A stretch of 64,000 nucleotides of DNA from Lachnospiraceae bacterium (GTDB lineage: Bacteria; Bacillota; Clostridia; Lachnospirales; Lachnospiraceae), in NCBI GenBank assembly GCA_017430085.1, contig JAFRNR010000003.1, positions 1 to 64,000 on the forward strand, written 5' to 3'. Position numbers and translations under genes: made by a program. Positions within the stretch are counted from its first letter, which is position 1. Every line of letters starts with the position of its first letter. Below the pieces are notes generated by a model. The model did not search any database. It saw nothing but the letters and a program-made list of their open reading frames with translations, and had not been told where the DNA came from. Below are positions 19,063-27,331 of the stretch, piece by piece.

Positions 19063-21117
19063 ATGGATCAGAAAACCATCCCCGTCGCACGCAACCGCAT
19101 CATGTTCCCGCTCGGCACGGTAGGCCGCGACATGATGTACCAGATGTTTACCAACTATCTCTACACCTTCGTCCTGCTCACCAAAAAACTGACCGCGGGA
19201 CAGCTCTCCACCATCGCTGCGATCATGGTGGCCGCCCGGATCTTCGACGCCCTGAACGACCCGCTGATGGGCAACATCATCGACCGCACGCGCAGTAAAT
19301 GGGGCAAATTCAAGCCCTGGCTGGTCATCGGCATCCTGAGCACGTCCGGCGTCATCTATGCCGCGTTCAATACGAAGCTGCAGGGCTGGCCGTTCGTCAC
19401 CTTCTTCGGCGTGATCTACTTCCTGTACAGCATCACCTACACGATGCACGACATCTCCTACTGGGGCATGATCCCGTCGCTGAGCACGAACGCCAATGAG
19501 CGCAACCGCATCACCTCCCTCACGAACCTGTTCGCGGGCTTCGGCGGGACGGTGGCCAACGTGCTGATCCCCATGCTGACGGTCGGCGCCCTGACCATCG
19601 GCGGCAGCACCGTGACCGCGTACGGCACGATCGCGCTCGTCATCGCGATCCTGGCCCCGGCGTTCCTGTGCTTCACGATCTTCGGCGTGCGCGAGAACCG
19701 CGATTATGAAAAAGAGCCTGCCCCGAAGATCAGTCTCAAGAAGATCCTAAAGACCATCACGGGCAACGACCAGCTACGCTGGATCATCCCGATCTTCCTG
19801 CTGCAGCAGATCGGCAACGGCATCGTGATCGGAGGCCTCGGCCAGATCTTCATCTATTTCAAATACGGCTACGCCGGCGGCCTGTACGGCCTGTTTACCA
19901 CCGTCGGCATGATGGCGACCGCCGTCCTGATGATCCTCTATCCGATGCTCTCCCGCCGGATGCAACGCAAATTCATGATGAAGAAGATGCTGATCGCGTC
20001 TCTGGCCGGCTATGGCCTGATGATCGTCGCCGGCATGGCGCTGTCCGGAAATATCGGTTTCTGGGTCATCACGCTGGGCTATATGATCGCCAACCTGGGC
20101 CAGTACGGCTTCTATCTGATTATGATGATCTCCATCCTGAACACGGTGGAATACAACGAGTACACCACCGGCTCCCGCGACGACGCGATCATCGCCTCCG
20201 TGCGGCCTTTCGTGACCAAGCTGGGCAGCGCGCTGATTGTCGTGATCACCACGGTCAGCTACCTGGTCCTCAACGTGACCGGCATCACCAACCAGATCTC
20301 CGAACTCGAAATGCAGAAAGAGCAGGGCCTGATCACGGAAGCGGCCAAACTGACGCAGATCGAGCAGGTCCTGGGCACCGTCAAGACCGGCCAGAGCATC
20401 GGCATGCTGCTAATCATGGTCCTCCTCTCCTTCCTCTTCATGCTGCTCACCTACGTGCTGTACATGAAGCACTACAAACTGGATGAGCCGGAATACGACC
20501 GGATCTGCAAAGAACTGGAAGCGCGGAAAGCCGAGGAGGAACCGGCTGCAACACCGGATGAAAAGAAAGCATCCTCAATCCCTGCTGTAGATGCGGAAGA
20601 TGAACGACTGATGATCTCGCAGCTTGCAGCATTTGCCGTCTATCAGGATTCGACGCCGCACCTGATGAAGTATCTGTCGATCCTCTCCTCCCTCGGTTTT
20701 AACGGAGCAGAAGCGCGCGATCTACTGAAATTTGAGGGGGATGTGCTCAAAAAGCACAAGAAGCAATACCTGTTGGAGCCTGGTTTTACCAAATCATGGT
20801 TTATTAACCTGCGCCAGCCGTTTTTCCAGACCTACCCCAAAACCAAAGAGGACATCCTGAAAGAGCATTTCCTCACGATCAGCGAGATCTGCAAATTGAT
20901 AGACGAGGCGGAATGGCATTTCTGGAACAGCCATGAGAAGGATCTCCCGGAAGACGTCTGGGAGGAGATCTTTGAGTGGCGCCTGCAGGGAAAAGGCGGC
21001 GAATTTGCCATGAAATACTTCGAGTCGATCGCATCTGAGACCGGAGTCCCCATGGAAAAGATCAGTAAATACGTTAACCGGGAAGGCTCGCATCTGAATA
21101 AATACAAATGGGGTTAA
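19063..21117 (+). CDS. GPH-family sugar:cation symporter with a C-terminal extension
   Basis: Glycoside-pentoside-hexuronide type MFS permease. The 684-residue protein has 12 predicted membrane helices in residues 1 to about 485, with the family signature in loop 2-3 (FDALNDPLMGNIIDRTRSKW, about 66-85). The start ATG follows AGGAGA. After a linker of Glu/Ala/Pro (about 485-515) comes a soluble domain of about 165 residues (from RLMISQLAAFAVYQD to HLNKYKWG) that I do not recognise. GPH permeases are usually about 450-500 residues; MelB-type fusions carry an EIIA-like domain, which this is not on sight. The DNA coding for the extension is less GC-rich than the core. Substrate unknown. Confidence 0.85.
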   Translation: MDQKTIPVARNRIMFPLGTVGRDMMYQMFTNYLYTFVLLTKKLTAGQLSTIAAIMVAARIFDALNDPLMGNIIDRTRSKWGKFKPWLVIGILSTSGVIYAAFNTKLQGWPFVTFFGVIYFLYSITYTMHDISYWGMIPSLSTNANERNRITSLTNLFAGFGGTVANVLIPMLTVGALTIGGSTVTAYGTIALVIAILAPAFLCFTIFGVRENRDYEKEPAPKISLKKILKTITGNDQLRWIIPIFLLQQIGNGIVIGGLGQIFIYFKYGYAGGLYGLFTTVGMMATAVLMILYPMLSRRMQRKFMMKKMLIASLAGYGLMIVAGMALSGNIGFWVITLGYMIANLGQYGFYLIMMISILNTVEYNEYTTGSRDDAIIASVRPFVTKLGSALIVVITTVSYLVLNVTGITNQISELEMQKEQGLITEAAKLTQIEQVLGTVKTGQSIGMLLIMVLLSFLFMLLTYVLYMKHYKLDEPEYDRICKELEARKAEEEPAATPDEKKASSIPAVDAEDERLMISQLAAFAVYQDSTPHLMKYLSILSSLGFNGAEARDLLKFEGDVLKKHKKQYLLEPGFTKSWFINLRQPFFQTYPKTKEDILKEHFLTISEICKLIDEAEWHFWNSHEKDLPEDVWEEIFEWRLQGKGGEFAMKYFESIASETGVPMEKISKYVNREGSHLNKYKWG

Positions 21118-21153
21118 TGCATAACAGTATGCTGCCTGCCTGATAGGATATCC

Positions 21154-21200
21154 AAAAAAGAGGCCATTCGGGAACAGTTCCCAAATGGCCTCTTTATTTT
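21154..21200. terminator. Bidirectional terminator between convergent genes
   Basis: AAAAAAGAGGCCATT-C-GGGAAC-AG-TTCCC-AAATGGCCTCTTTATTTT. The arms match the 14515 terminator almost exactly. Confidence 0.85.
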
Positions 21201-21237
21201 GCGGCAAAGATGACAGAGGTGCGTCCCCTGTCATTCA

Positions 21238-22893
21238 TCACACTTTGAACACGCTGCCGCCGATGAATTCGCGCAGCAGGGAATTCTGCGGCACGAGCGT
21301 GGAGTCGATGGCGAGGAAGTAGTCCAGGAATTTGAGCAGGCGGTTGGCCTCCACGTATTCCGGGGCGTCCTCCGGGATGCCGAAGAGGAGCTGCTCCGCG
21401 TAGTTCTTGATGACGGAGAATTCGTAGACCAGCGAGGAGTTGAACACGACGTCCGCGCTCTCCTGGAACGGGATGATGTTCTTGCGCTCGCCGCGGCGGA
21501 CGGAATCCCAGCGGGCGATTGTCTCCTGCGCGGAGTAGCCGCGGGTCCGGGCGTCGCGCACCATGCGGCGGATCAGGCGGCCGTCCGAGGTCGGGATCCG
21601 GTTGTGCTCGTCGATGTTCGTGTTCGTCAGCGCGCTGATGTAGATGCGGAATTTGTTTTTCTTCGGGATCTTCGCGGACAGCCGGTCGTTCAGACAGTGG
21701 ATGCCCTCGATCACCAGGATGTCCTCCGCTTCCAGTTTCAGCGTGTTCCCGCGGTATTCGCGGTGGCCGGTCTGGAAGTTGAAGGTGGGCATCTTCACCA
21801 CCTTGCCGTTCAGCAGGTCGACCATGTCGCGGTTGAAGCCCTCAATGTCCACGCCTTCGATGGACTCGAAATCGTACTCGCCGTTCTCGTCGCGCGGCGT
21901 CTTTTCGCGGTCCACGAAATAGTTATCCACCTCGATAGGGTGCGGCCTCAGGCCCAGGCCCCGCAGCTGCACGGACAGGCGGTGCGAAAAGCTGGTCTTG
22001 CCGGAGGAGGACGGGCCGGCGACCATGACGCATTTGACGTCCGGCCGCTCCGCGATCTGGCTGGCGATGCGGGCGATGTCCGCCTCCTGCCGCGCCTCCG
22101 CGGTCAGGATCATGTCCAGCGCTTCGCCGCGCGCGATCTTCTCGTTGATCTCGCCGACCGTGCCGATCCCCATGGATTCGCTCCAGCTGGCAAACGCTTT
22201 CAGCGCATCAAAGACCTTCTTCTGCGGTACGAATTTCGGCACTATTTCCGGCTCGCCCTGCGTGGGCAGGAGCAGCGCCATGCCCCGCTCGTACGGTTTT
22301 AAATCGAACCAGCGGATGTAGCCGGTGGAGGGGGCCATGAAGCCGTAGAAATAGTCCACGTAGCCGTCCATGTTGTAGACGTTGACGCTGGAATTGCGGC
22401 GGAAGCGGAACAGCTTGTCGCGGTTTCCCATCCCGTGCTCCTTGAAGTAGAGCCGGGCCACGTCGGTGGAGACTTTTTTCTTTTCGATGACGATGTCCTG
22501 CTTCACCAGTTTCTTCATGCAGGCCTTGACTTTCGAAAGGAATTCCTTCGTGATCTCCACACCGCCGCGCAGTTCCACGTAATAGCCGTTGATGACGGAG
22601 AACTCCACCCAGACCATGTCCAGGGCGTCGCCGCCCACCAGGTGCAGGGCCTTGGCGAGCAGCATCAGCGCGCTGCGCTCATAGGTCAGCATGCCGGCGC
22701 GTTCCGCCGTGGTGATGAACTGTACGGTCTCGCTGCCTTTGATCTGCTTGTGCAGTTCCTTCAGTTTGTTGTCCGTCTGCACCAGCACGATCTCGTGTGC
22801 GAATTCGGGCTGGACCAGCCGCGCGGCTTCCTCATACGTGGTCCCCAGCGGCACCTGGATGCTTTTCTTGTTATCGTAGGTGATCGTAACCAT
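21238..22893 (-). CDS. udk: Nucleoside (uridine) kinase with N-terminal TGS-like region
   Basis: A 551-residue protein. Residues 1-60 look like a TGS domain (VPLGTTYEEAARLVQ), residues about 60-200 resemble the threonyl-tRNA synthetase second domain, and the C-terminal half is a uridine kinase-like P-loop enzyme: VAGPSSSGKTSFSHRLS (about 293-309), EVDNYFVDREKTPRDENG (about 324-341), ILVIEGIHCLND (about 392-403). It presumably phosphorylates uridine or cytidine, but the fused N-terminus makes the exact substrate uncertain. This architecture is widespread in Clostridia. It lies 15 bases after pepV on the same strand. Confidence 0.88.
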   Translation of the reverse strand: MVTITYDNKKSIQVPLGTTYEEAARLVQPEFAHEIVLVQTDNKLKELHKQIKGSETVQFITTAERAGMLTYERSALMLLAKALHLVGGDALDMVWVEFSVINGYYVELRGGVEITKEFLSKVKACMKKLVKQDIVIEKKKVSTDVARLYFKEHGMGNRDKLFRFRRNSSVNVYNMDGYVDYFYGFMAPSTGYIRWFDLKPYERGMALLLPTQGEPEIVPKFVPQKKVFDALKAFASWSESMGIGTVGEINEKIARGEALDMILTAEARQEADIARIASQIAERPDVKCVMVAGPSSSGKTSFSHRLSVQLRGLGLRPHPIEVDNYFVDREKTPRDENGEYDFESIEGVDIEGFNRDMVDLLNGKVVKMPTFNFQTGHREYRGNTLKLEAEDILVIEGIHCLNDRLSAKIPKKNKFRIYISALTNTNIDEHNRIPTSDGRLIRRMVRDARTRGYSAQETIARWDSVRRGERKNIIPFQESADVVFNSSLVYEFSVIKNYAEQLLFGIPEDAPEYVEANRLLKFLDYFLAIDSTLVPQNSLLREFIGGSVFKV

Positions 22894-22908
22894 TTTGTAC
22901 TCCTAAAC

Positions 22909-24291
22909 TTAAAACTCCAGTTCTTCCAGGTTGATCAGCGCGGCGATATAGACTTTGAGCGCTTCCAGCAGTTCGCCGAAATGCCCGGCCTCGTTCGCGC
23001 CGTGGATGGAGCCGGCGAAGGCCGGCCGGATGCGGTCCAGATGCTCCGGCCCGAAGCCCACCGCGTTGGGGAACGAGCGGGCGTAGGTGCCGCCGCCGAT
23101 GGTGAAGGGCTTCTTCTCGGAACCGGTCACTTCGCGGAATGCGTCCATGCAGGCCCGCAGTTCTTTTTCATTCGGATCTTTATAGAACGGCGCTTTCCCC
23201 TCGTCCAGTTCGATCACGGCGATGCCCTCGGCCTGCTGCTGCAGGATCGCCTGGATGCGGGCCGCGCTGGTATTGGTAGGGAAACGGAAGTCCAGTGTCT
23301 GGACCAGGCGGTCGTCCTCGCTCCAGATCATGCCGCTGACCACGGTCAGGGGGCTGAACAGGCCGTCGTCCGCGTCCACGCCCAGCAGGCTGCCGTCGGA
23401 AGCGTGCGGGACTTTGACGGCGAAGCGCAGGAACTCCTCTTCCGCTTCGGAGACCAGATGGTTCTCTATCAGATAATCCTCCAGCACGCCGATGGCGCTG
23501 ACCGTGCCCTGCGGGCTCGCCGCATGGCCGCCGATGCCGTGCGCCGTGATGTGCCACACGCCGAACCGGGCCTCTTCGATGTCCAGCCCTTCCTGCGCGG
23601 GGACCGCCCCGGCCTGGATCCAGACTTCCGCCTTGTCCGGGACCGCGTTATAGGCGGCGCCGCCCTTGATGTCCACGATCTTCTCCAGCTTGCACAGCGA
23701 GCGGATGCGGCCGTGCACGATGCCTTTTTCGCCGTTGATCAGCGGGAATTCCGCGTCCGGGCTGAAGCAGAACAGCGGGGCAGGCTCCGTTTCGTTGTAG
23801 CGCTTCACGTCCTGCATGCCGGTCTCCTCGTTAGCGCCCAGGATGGCGCGCACCGGGTAGCGCAGCTCCCCGCCGTACTCCTGCAGGAATTTCAGGGCAT
23901 AGAGCGAAAGCACCGCCGGGCCCTTGTCGTCCACGATGCCGCGGCCGATCAGGTAGCCTTCGCGCTCCGTCAGCGTCCAGGGGTCCGTGTTCCAGCCGTT
24001 GCCGATCGGGACCACGTCCACGTGGCAGATGGTGGCCAGGTAATTTTCGCCCTTCCCGCCGATATACGCGTATCCGATCTTATGGTCCAGGTCCTCCGTC
24101 TCCAGTTCCAGTTCACGGGCAATGGTCAGCGCCATATCCAGCGCCTTCCGCGGGCCGGGGCCGAACGGCGCGTCTTCCTGCGCGGGGCCTTCCACGCTGG
24201 GCACGCCCACGAGACGGGTCATATCCCATAAAATGCGGTCTCTGTTTTCTTCAATAAAGGCATCGATCTGTCTGCTGAGAATCTCGTCCAT
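22909..24291 (-). CDS. pepV: M20-family dipeptidase, PepV/Sapep type
   Basis: Zinc dipeptidase of 460 residues. Metal-ligand motifs are in order: CHVDVVPIG (His, about residues 88-96), GIVDDKGPAVL (Asp, about 118-128), ANEETGMQD (Glu pair, about 152-160), and SPDAEFPLINGEKG (about 175-188), typical of the Sapep/PepV branch. It has its own promoter divergent from the thioredoxin-like gene and heads an operon with udk. Confidence 0.92.
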   Translation of the reverse strand: MDEILSRQIDAFIEENRDRILWDMTRLVGVPSVEGPAQEDAPFGPGPRKALDMALTIARELELETEDLDHKIGYAYIGGKGENYLATICHVDVVPIGNGWNTDPWTLTEREGYLIGRGIVDDKGPAVLSLYALKFLQEYGGELRYPVRAILGANEETGMQDVKRYNETEPAPLFCFSPDAEFPLINGEKGIVHGRIRSLCKLEKIVDIKGGAAYNAVPDKAEVWIQAGAVPAQEGLDIEEARFGVWHITAHGIGGHAASPQGTVSAIGVLEDYLIENHLVSEAEEEFLRFAVKVPHASDGSLLGVDADDGLFSPLTVVSGMIWSEDDRLVQTLDFRFPTNTSAARIQAILQQQAEGIAVIELDEGKAPFYKDPNEKELRACMDAFREVTGSEKKPFTIGGGTYARSFPNAVGFGPEHLDRIRPAFAGSIHGANEAGHFGELLEALKVYIAALINLEELEF

Positions 24292-24332
24292 TTTTACTGT
24301 CCTTTCCGGAGAAAAAATATTATTCCGCCGCT

Positions 24333-24361
24333 ATCATAGCATCCCCCGGCGCAAAAAACAA
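24333..24361 (-). promoter_or_regulatory. Promoter for pepV-udk
   Basis: On the minus strand, TTGTTT (complement of 24356-24361), 17-base spacer, TATGAT (complement of 24333-24338) preceded by TGC. Confidence 0.6.
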
Positions 24362-24384
24362 TCCCCGCCGGCGGTGCGGTCTTC

Positions 24385-24413
24385 TTGACGGAATAGATCG
24401 GGAGAAGTACAAT
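24385..24413 (+). promoter_or_regulatory. Promoter for the TlpA-ferredoxin operon
   Basis: TTGACG (24385-24390), 17-base spacer, TACAAT (24408-24413), 28 bases before the ATG. Confidence 0.65.
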
Positions 24414-24441
24414 AGCCGTATCAAACAAAGGAAGGTTTGTC

Positions 24442-24999
24442 ATGGTCCGAAAACGTCTGATACTCATTCCGGCCGTGCTCCTGCTGCTCCTGTCTCTCTG
24501 CGCCTGCGGCCTGCGGGTGACGGATCTGATCCCGGGCAGCGGGAACGCGGGAGCGCCGGCATCGCAGCGCACGGAAGCGCCCAAATTCAAAGCCGACATC
24601 ACATTCACTACCGTGGACATGAACGGCCGGTCCGTCAGCGAGCAGGATCTGGCCGGCGCGTCCCTCACCATGATCAATTACTGGGCCTACTGGTGCGGCC
24701 CCTGCGTGAACGAAATGCCGGATCTGCAGAAACTGTACGAGACCTACCGCAGCCGGGGCTTCATGATCTGGGGCATCGCGGATCAGAAAGATGAGGCGCA
24801 GAACAAGAAGACGATCGCGCAGCTCGGGATCACGTATCCCTGCCTGCGTTATGTCCGCGCCTTTGATGACGCGCTGCAGACCGGTTATGTCCCGACCACG
24901 ATCTTTATCGACGGGACCGGGAAGATCGTCGGCGAAACGTACGTCGGCTCGCACAGTTACAACGAATGGGCCGCCATCGTGGAGAAACTGCTGCCATGA
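24442..24999 (+). CDS. TlpA/ResA-like thiol-disulfide oxidoreductase lipoprotein
   Basis: Extracytoplasmic redox protein of 185 residues. The N-terminal signal ends in a lipobox-like LCAC (about residues 18-21), so the protein is probably lipid-anchored. The thioredoxin-like domain has the active site YWAYWCGPCVNEMP (WCGPC, about 77-81) and the cis-Pro region GYVPTTIFIDG (about 150-160). It is translationally coupled (ATGA) to the CXXC peptide gene, then to an iron-sulfur membrane protein; together they probably move electrons across the membrane to reduce disulfides or methionine sulfoxide (inference). Confidence 0.88.
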   Translation: MVRKRLILIPAVLLLLLSLCACGLRVTDLIPGSGNAGAPASQRTEAPKFKADITFTTVDMNGRSVSEQDLAGASLTMINYWAYWCGPCVNEMPDLQKLYETYRSRGFMIWGIADQKDEAQNKKTIAQLGITYPCLRYVRAFDDALQTGYVPTTIFIDGTGKIVGETYVGSHSYNEWAAIVEKLLP

Positions 25000-25163
25000 A
25001 GGAAAGTCCGGATTCCGCCGATAAAAAACGGCCGGCGGTGCTCCCGCTGTTCCTGCTTCTGGCCGGGGCGGGCCTGCTGCTGGCGGGCCTGCTGTCCGGT
25101 CAGGCGCAGGACGTGCTGATGAAGGCCGTCCGGGTCTGTCTGGAGTGCATCGGTGTCGGGTGA
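24996..25163 (+). CDS. Small membrane peptide with C-terminal CXXC (CD1871A-like)
   Basis: A 55-residue protein: polar N-terminus, one transmembrane helix (about residues 18-37, FLLLAGAGLLLAGLLSG), and the ending MKAVRVCLECIGVG with a CLEC motif. This is the pattern of the CD1871A-type CXXC protein that I recall next to TlpA-like and 4Fe-4S genes in Clostridia. The ATG overlaps the tlpA-like stop (ATGA), and the 3' end overlaps the next gene by 11 bases. Confidence 0.75.
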   Translation: MKESPDSADKKRPAVLPLFLLLAGAGLLLAGLLSGQAQDVLMKAVRVCLECIGVG

Positions 25164-26019
25164 GAAAAGGCGCGGCTGGATCCAGTTTTCGGCCCTGCTG
25201 ATCCAGAACGCCAACTTCAGGGGCTTTTTCAGCGGCAAGATCTTTCAGGGAGACACCAAGGCGGTCTGCGTGCCGGGCATCAACTGCTATTCCTGCCCGG
25301 GGGCCGTCGGGGCGTGCCCGGTCGGCTCGCTGCAGACGTTTCTGGCGTCCCGGCCCGTCAAATTCCCGTATTATGTCCTGGGCCTGCTGATCCTGTTCGG
25401 GACGATCCTCGGGCGCGCCGTCTGCGGCTTTCTGTGTCCTTTCGGCTTCATCCAGGAACTGATCCATAAGATCCCTCTGCCGAAGAAGAAGATCGGCAGT
25501 TTTCCGGGGGACCGCGCGCTCCGCAAGCTGAAATACGCGATCCTCCTGGTTATGGTGATCCTTCTGCCCCTGGCGATGGATTATACGCCGACGTTCTGCA
25601 AATATATCTGCCCGGCCGGCACGCTCGAAGGCGGGATCCCGCTGGTGCTGTTCGGGAGCAGCAAACTCAATTTCCCGGCCGGCACGCTGTTTTATACGAA
25701 ACTGGCGGTCCTGATCCTGCTGTTCGTCCTCAGCCTGTTTCTCTTCCGCCCTTTCTGCAAATATCTCTGCCCGCTGGGCGCTTTTTACGGACTGTTCAAC
25801 CGGGTCAGCCTGTACCGCATGCGCCCCGAGCCCGAAAAATGCACGCACTGCGGCGCCTGCTCCGCTGTCTGCCCCATGCAGGTGGACCCTTCCGCGACCC
25901 CGAATCACACCGAATGCATCCGCTGCGGCCGCTGCACGTCCGCCTGTCCGGCCGGCGCCCTTCACCTGGGCTTTTCCCGGCGCGCCGGCGCCGCCGAAGT
26001 CCAAGACGGGGAGCGCTGA
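25153..26019 (+). CDS. NapH/NosR-like 4Fe-4S membrane protein
   Basis: A 288-residue membrane ferredoxin. It starts at GTG, 11 bases inside the preceding gene. About four to five membrane helices alternate with repeated CP motifs: GFLCPFGFIQE (about residues 95-105), KYICPAGTLEG (about 152-162) and KYLCPLGAFYG (about 202-212). The C-terminus has two [4Fe-4S] ferredoxin motifs, CTHCGACSAVCP and CIRCGRCTSACP (about 230-275). Early CXXXCP (CYSCPGAVGACPVGS, about 41-55) may bind another cofactor. It likely receives electrons in the cytoplasm and passes them to the lipoprotein thioredoxin. Confidence 0.88.
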   Translation: MSGEKRRGWIQFSALLIQNANFRGFFSGKIFQGDTKAVCVPGINCYSCPGAVGACPVGSLQTFLASRPVKFPYYVLGLLILFGTILGRAVCGFLCPFGFIQELIHKIPLPKKKIGSFPGDRALRKLKYAILLVMVILLPLAMDYTPTFCKYICPAGTLEGGIPLVLFGSSKLNFPAGTLFYTKLAVLILLFVLSLFLFRPFCKYLCPLGAFYGLFNRVSLYRMRPEPEKCTHCGACSAVCPMQVDPSATPNHTECIRCGRCTSACPAGALHLGFSRRAGAAEVQDGER

Positions 26020-26037
26020 ATTTGATTCAGTTTTCCC

Positions 26038-26066
26038 TTGCGTCCCCCGGCAAATGATGATATACT
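26038..26066 (+). promoter_or_regulatory. Promoter for the 26109 gene
   Basis: TTGCGT (26038-26043), 17-base spacer, TATACT (26061-26066). A short hairpin TCCGGACG-TTTTT-CGTCCGGA (about 26071-26090) follows in the leader. Confidence 0.5.
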
Positions 26067-26108
26067 TTTGTCCGGACGTTTTTCGTCCGGAAAACGGAGG
26101 ATCCCCTT

Positions 26109-26582
26109 ATGCATACGATTTATTATATTCCCCTGATCAGCGTCTGGGCCGTGTTCGGCATCGTCTTCGGCATCCTGGCCGCCGTACTGGTGTTCCTGTA
26201 CTTCTGGGGCCGCAAAATGCAGAAAAAGCAGGCTGCGGCGGAAGAACAGATCCAGAGCATGAAGCAGACCGTCTCCATCCTGGTCATCGACAAAAAGCGT
26301 ATGAAGCCGTCGGAATCCGGCCTGCCGGAAGCGGCGCTCTCCCAGCTGCCCTGGTACGCGAAGCGCGCCAAAATGCCCATCGTCAAGGCCAAGATCGGCC
26401 CGCAGATCATGTCTCTCATGGCGGACCAGAAGGTTTTTGAGATCATTCCCGTGAAGAAGGAATGCAAGGTGGCGCTGAGCGGCATCTACATCGTGGAACT
26501 CAAATCCGTGCGCGGCGGCAAGATCCCGGAACCGGCGCCGAAGAAGAGCCTGCTGAAGCGAATCTTCAGCCGGAATAAATAA
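26109..26582 (+). CDS. Unknown membrane-anchored protein
   Basis: A 157-residue protein: an N-terminal transmembrane helix (about residues 10-35, SVWAVFGIVFGILAAVLVFL), a short coiled segment (KKQAAAEEQIQSMKQTVSIL), then a basic beta-rich domain with MPIVKAKIGPQIMSLMADQK and VFEIIPVKKECKVALSGIY. This looks like a widespread Clostridial family of unknown role. GGAGG lies before the ATG. Confidence 0.65.
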   Translation: MHTIYYIPLISVWAVFGIVFGILAAVLVFLYFWGRKMQKKQAAAEEQIQSMKQTVSILVIDKKRMKPSESGLPEAALSQLPWYAKRAKMPIVKAKIGPQIMSLMADQKVFEIIPVKKECKVALSGIYIVELKSVRGGKIPEPAPKKSLLKRIFSRNK

Positions 26583-26586
26583 GAAC

Positions 26587-26639
26587 AGGGGCGGCCGTCG
26601 GCCGGAAAACACACGTAGGGGCGGCCATTGGCCGCCCGT
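26587..26639. repeat. Two palindromes of the GGGGCGGCC class
   Basis: A partial copy CAGGGGCGGCCGTCGGCCGG (26587-26606) and a full copy GTAGGGGCGGCC-ATT-GGCCGCCCG (26616-26639), between the 26109 gene and the phosphopantetheinyl transferase. Same GTAGGGGC...GCCCG frame as the CCGTTG class. Confidence 0.75.
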
Positions 26640-26663
26640 TTTGTACAAAAAAAGGGACCCGAT

Positions 26664-27251
26664 ATGCTCCGTTTTGAAACCGCTTTCACCGATCCGTACC
26701 GCGAACCCGCCTTCTTTCAGGGGGCGCTCTCCCGCCTGCCCTGGCCGGAAAAGCGGGACCGCATCCTCCGCTACCGGCGGGAGGAGGACCGGCGGCGCAG
26801 TCTGGCCGCCTGGAGCCTGGCTGCGGAAATGCTGCGGGCGGAAGGCATGCGGGATCCGGAACTGGACTATACGCAGGCGGGAAAGCCCGCCCTGGTGCAT
26901 TACCCGGATCTGTATTTCAACCTTTCCCACGGCGGAGATCTGGCTGTCTGTGCGGTCTCAGACAGGCCTGTCGGGGCGGATGTCGAACCGCTCCTGACCG
27001 CTGAGCCGGACCTCGCGGCCTACGCTTTTTCCGACGAGGAGCGGCGCTGGCTGGCGGAGCAGCCGGACGCGTCCGAAGCCTTCACGCGGCTGTGGGTGCG
27101 CAAGGAAAGCTATTTGAAATGTGTGGGGACCGGACTCTCCTATCCTTTGCAGGAGCTTTCGCTGCAGCCCGGACGGGAGGAGGAAGCCGGCTGCCGGTTC
27201 ATCGAAAAAGAGATCCGGGGACACCGGATCTCGATATGTAGTCTGCTGTAA
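26664..27251 (+). CDS. 4'-phosphopantetheinyl transferase, Sfp type
   Basis: Transfers phosphopantetheine from CoA to carrier-domain serines. Length 195. The Sfp motifs are visible: YFNLSHGGDLAVCAVS (about residues 74-89), PVGADVEP (about 92-99) and WVRKESYLKCVGTGL (about 148-162), which contain the Mg-binding Asp/Glu residues. It faces the NRPS gene, ending 80 bases from it, and is the obvious activator of its two T domains. Upstream in-frame starts lack a good ribosome-binding site. Confidence 0.9.
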   Translation: MLRFETAFTDPYREPAFFQGALSRLPWPEKRDRILRYRREEDRRRSLAAWSLAAEMLRAEGMRDPELDYTQAGKPALVHYPDLYFNLSHGGDLAVCAVSDRPVGADVEPLLTAEPDLAAYAFSDEERRWLAEQPDASEAFTRLWVRKESYLKCVGTGLSYPLQELSLQPGREEEAGCRFIEKEIRGHRISICSLL

Positions 27252-27256
27252 GTTCA

Positions 27257-27279
27257 GGGCGGCCAATGGCCGCCCCTAC
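27257..27279. repeat. Interspersed palindrome
   Basis: GGGCGGCC-AAT-GGCCGCCCCTAC, inverted relative to the 26616 copy, so the two bracket the phosphopantetheinyl transferase gene. Confidence 0.8.
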
Positions 27280-27300
27280 GGTTTATTTGCCGGTATTTGA

Positions 27301-27322
27301 GGGCGGGCCGCCGGGTCCGCCC
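27301..27322. repeat. GC-rich inverted repeat after the NRPS stop
   Basis: GGGCGGGCC-GCCG-GGTCCGCCC, between the convergent NRPS and transferase genes. It has no T-run on the minus side, so its role as a terminator is doubtful. Confidence 0.45.
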
Positions 27323-27331
27323 TTCTGCGTA

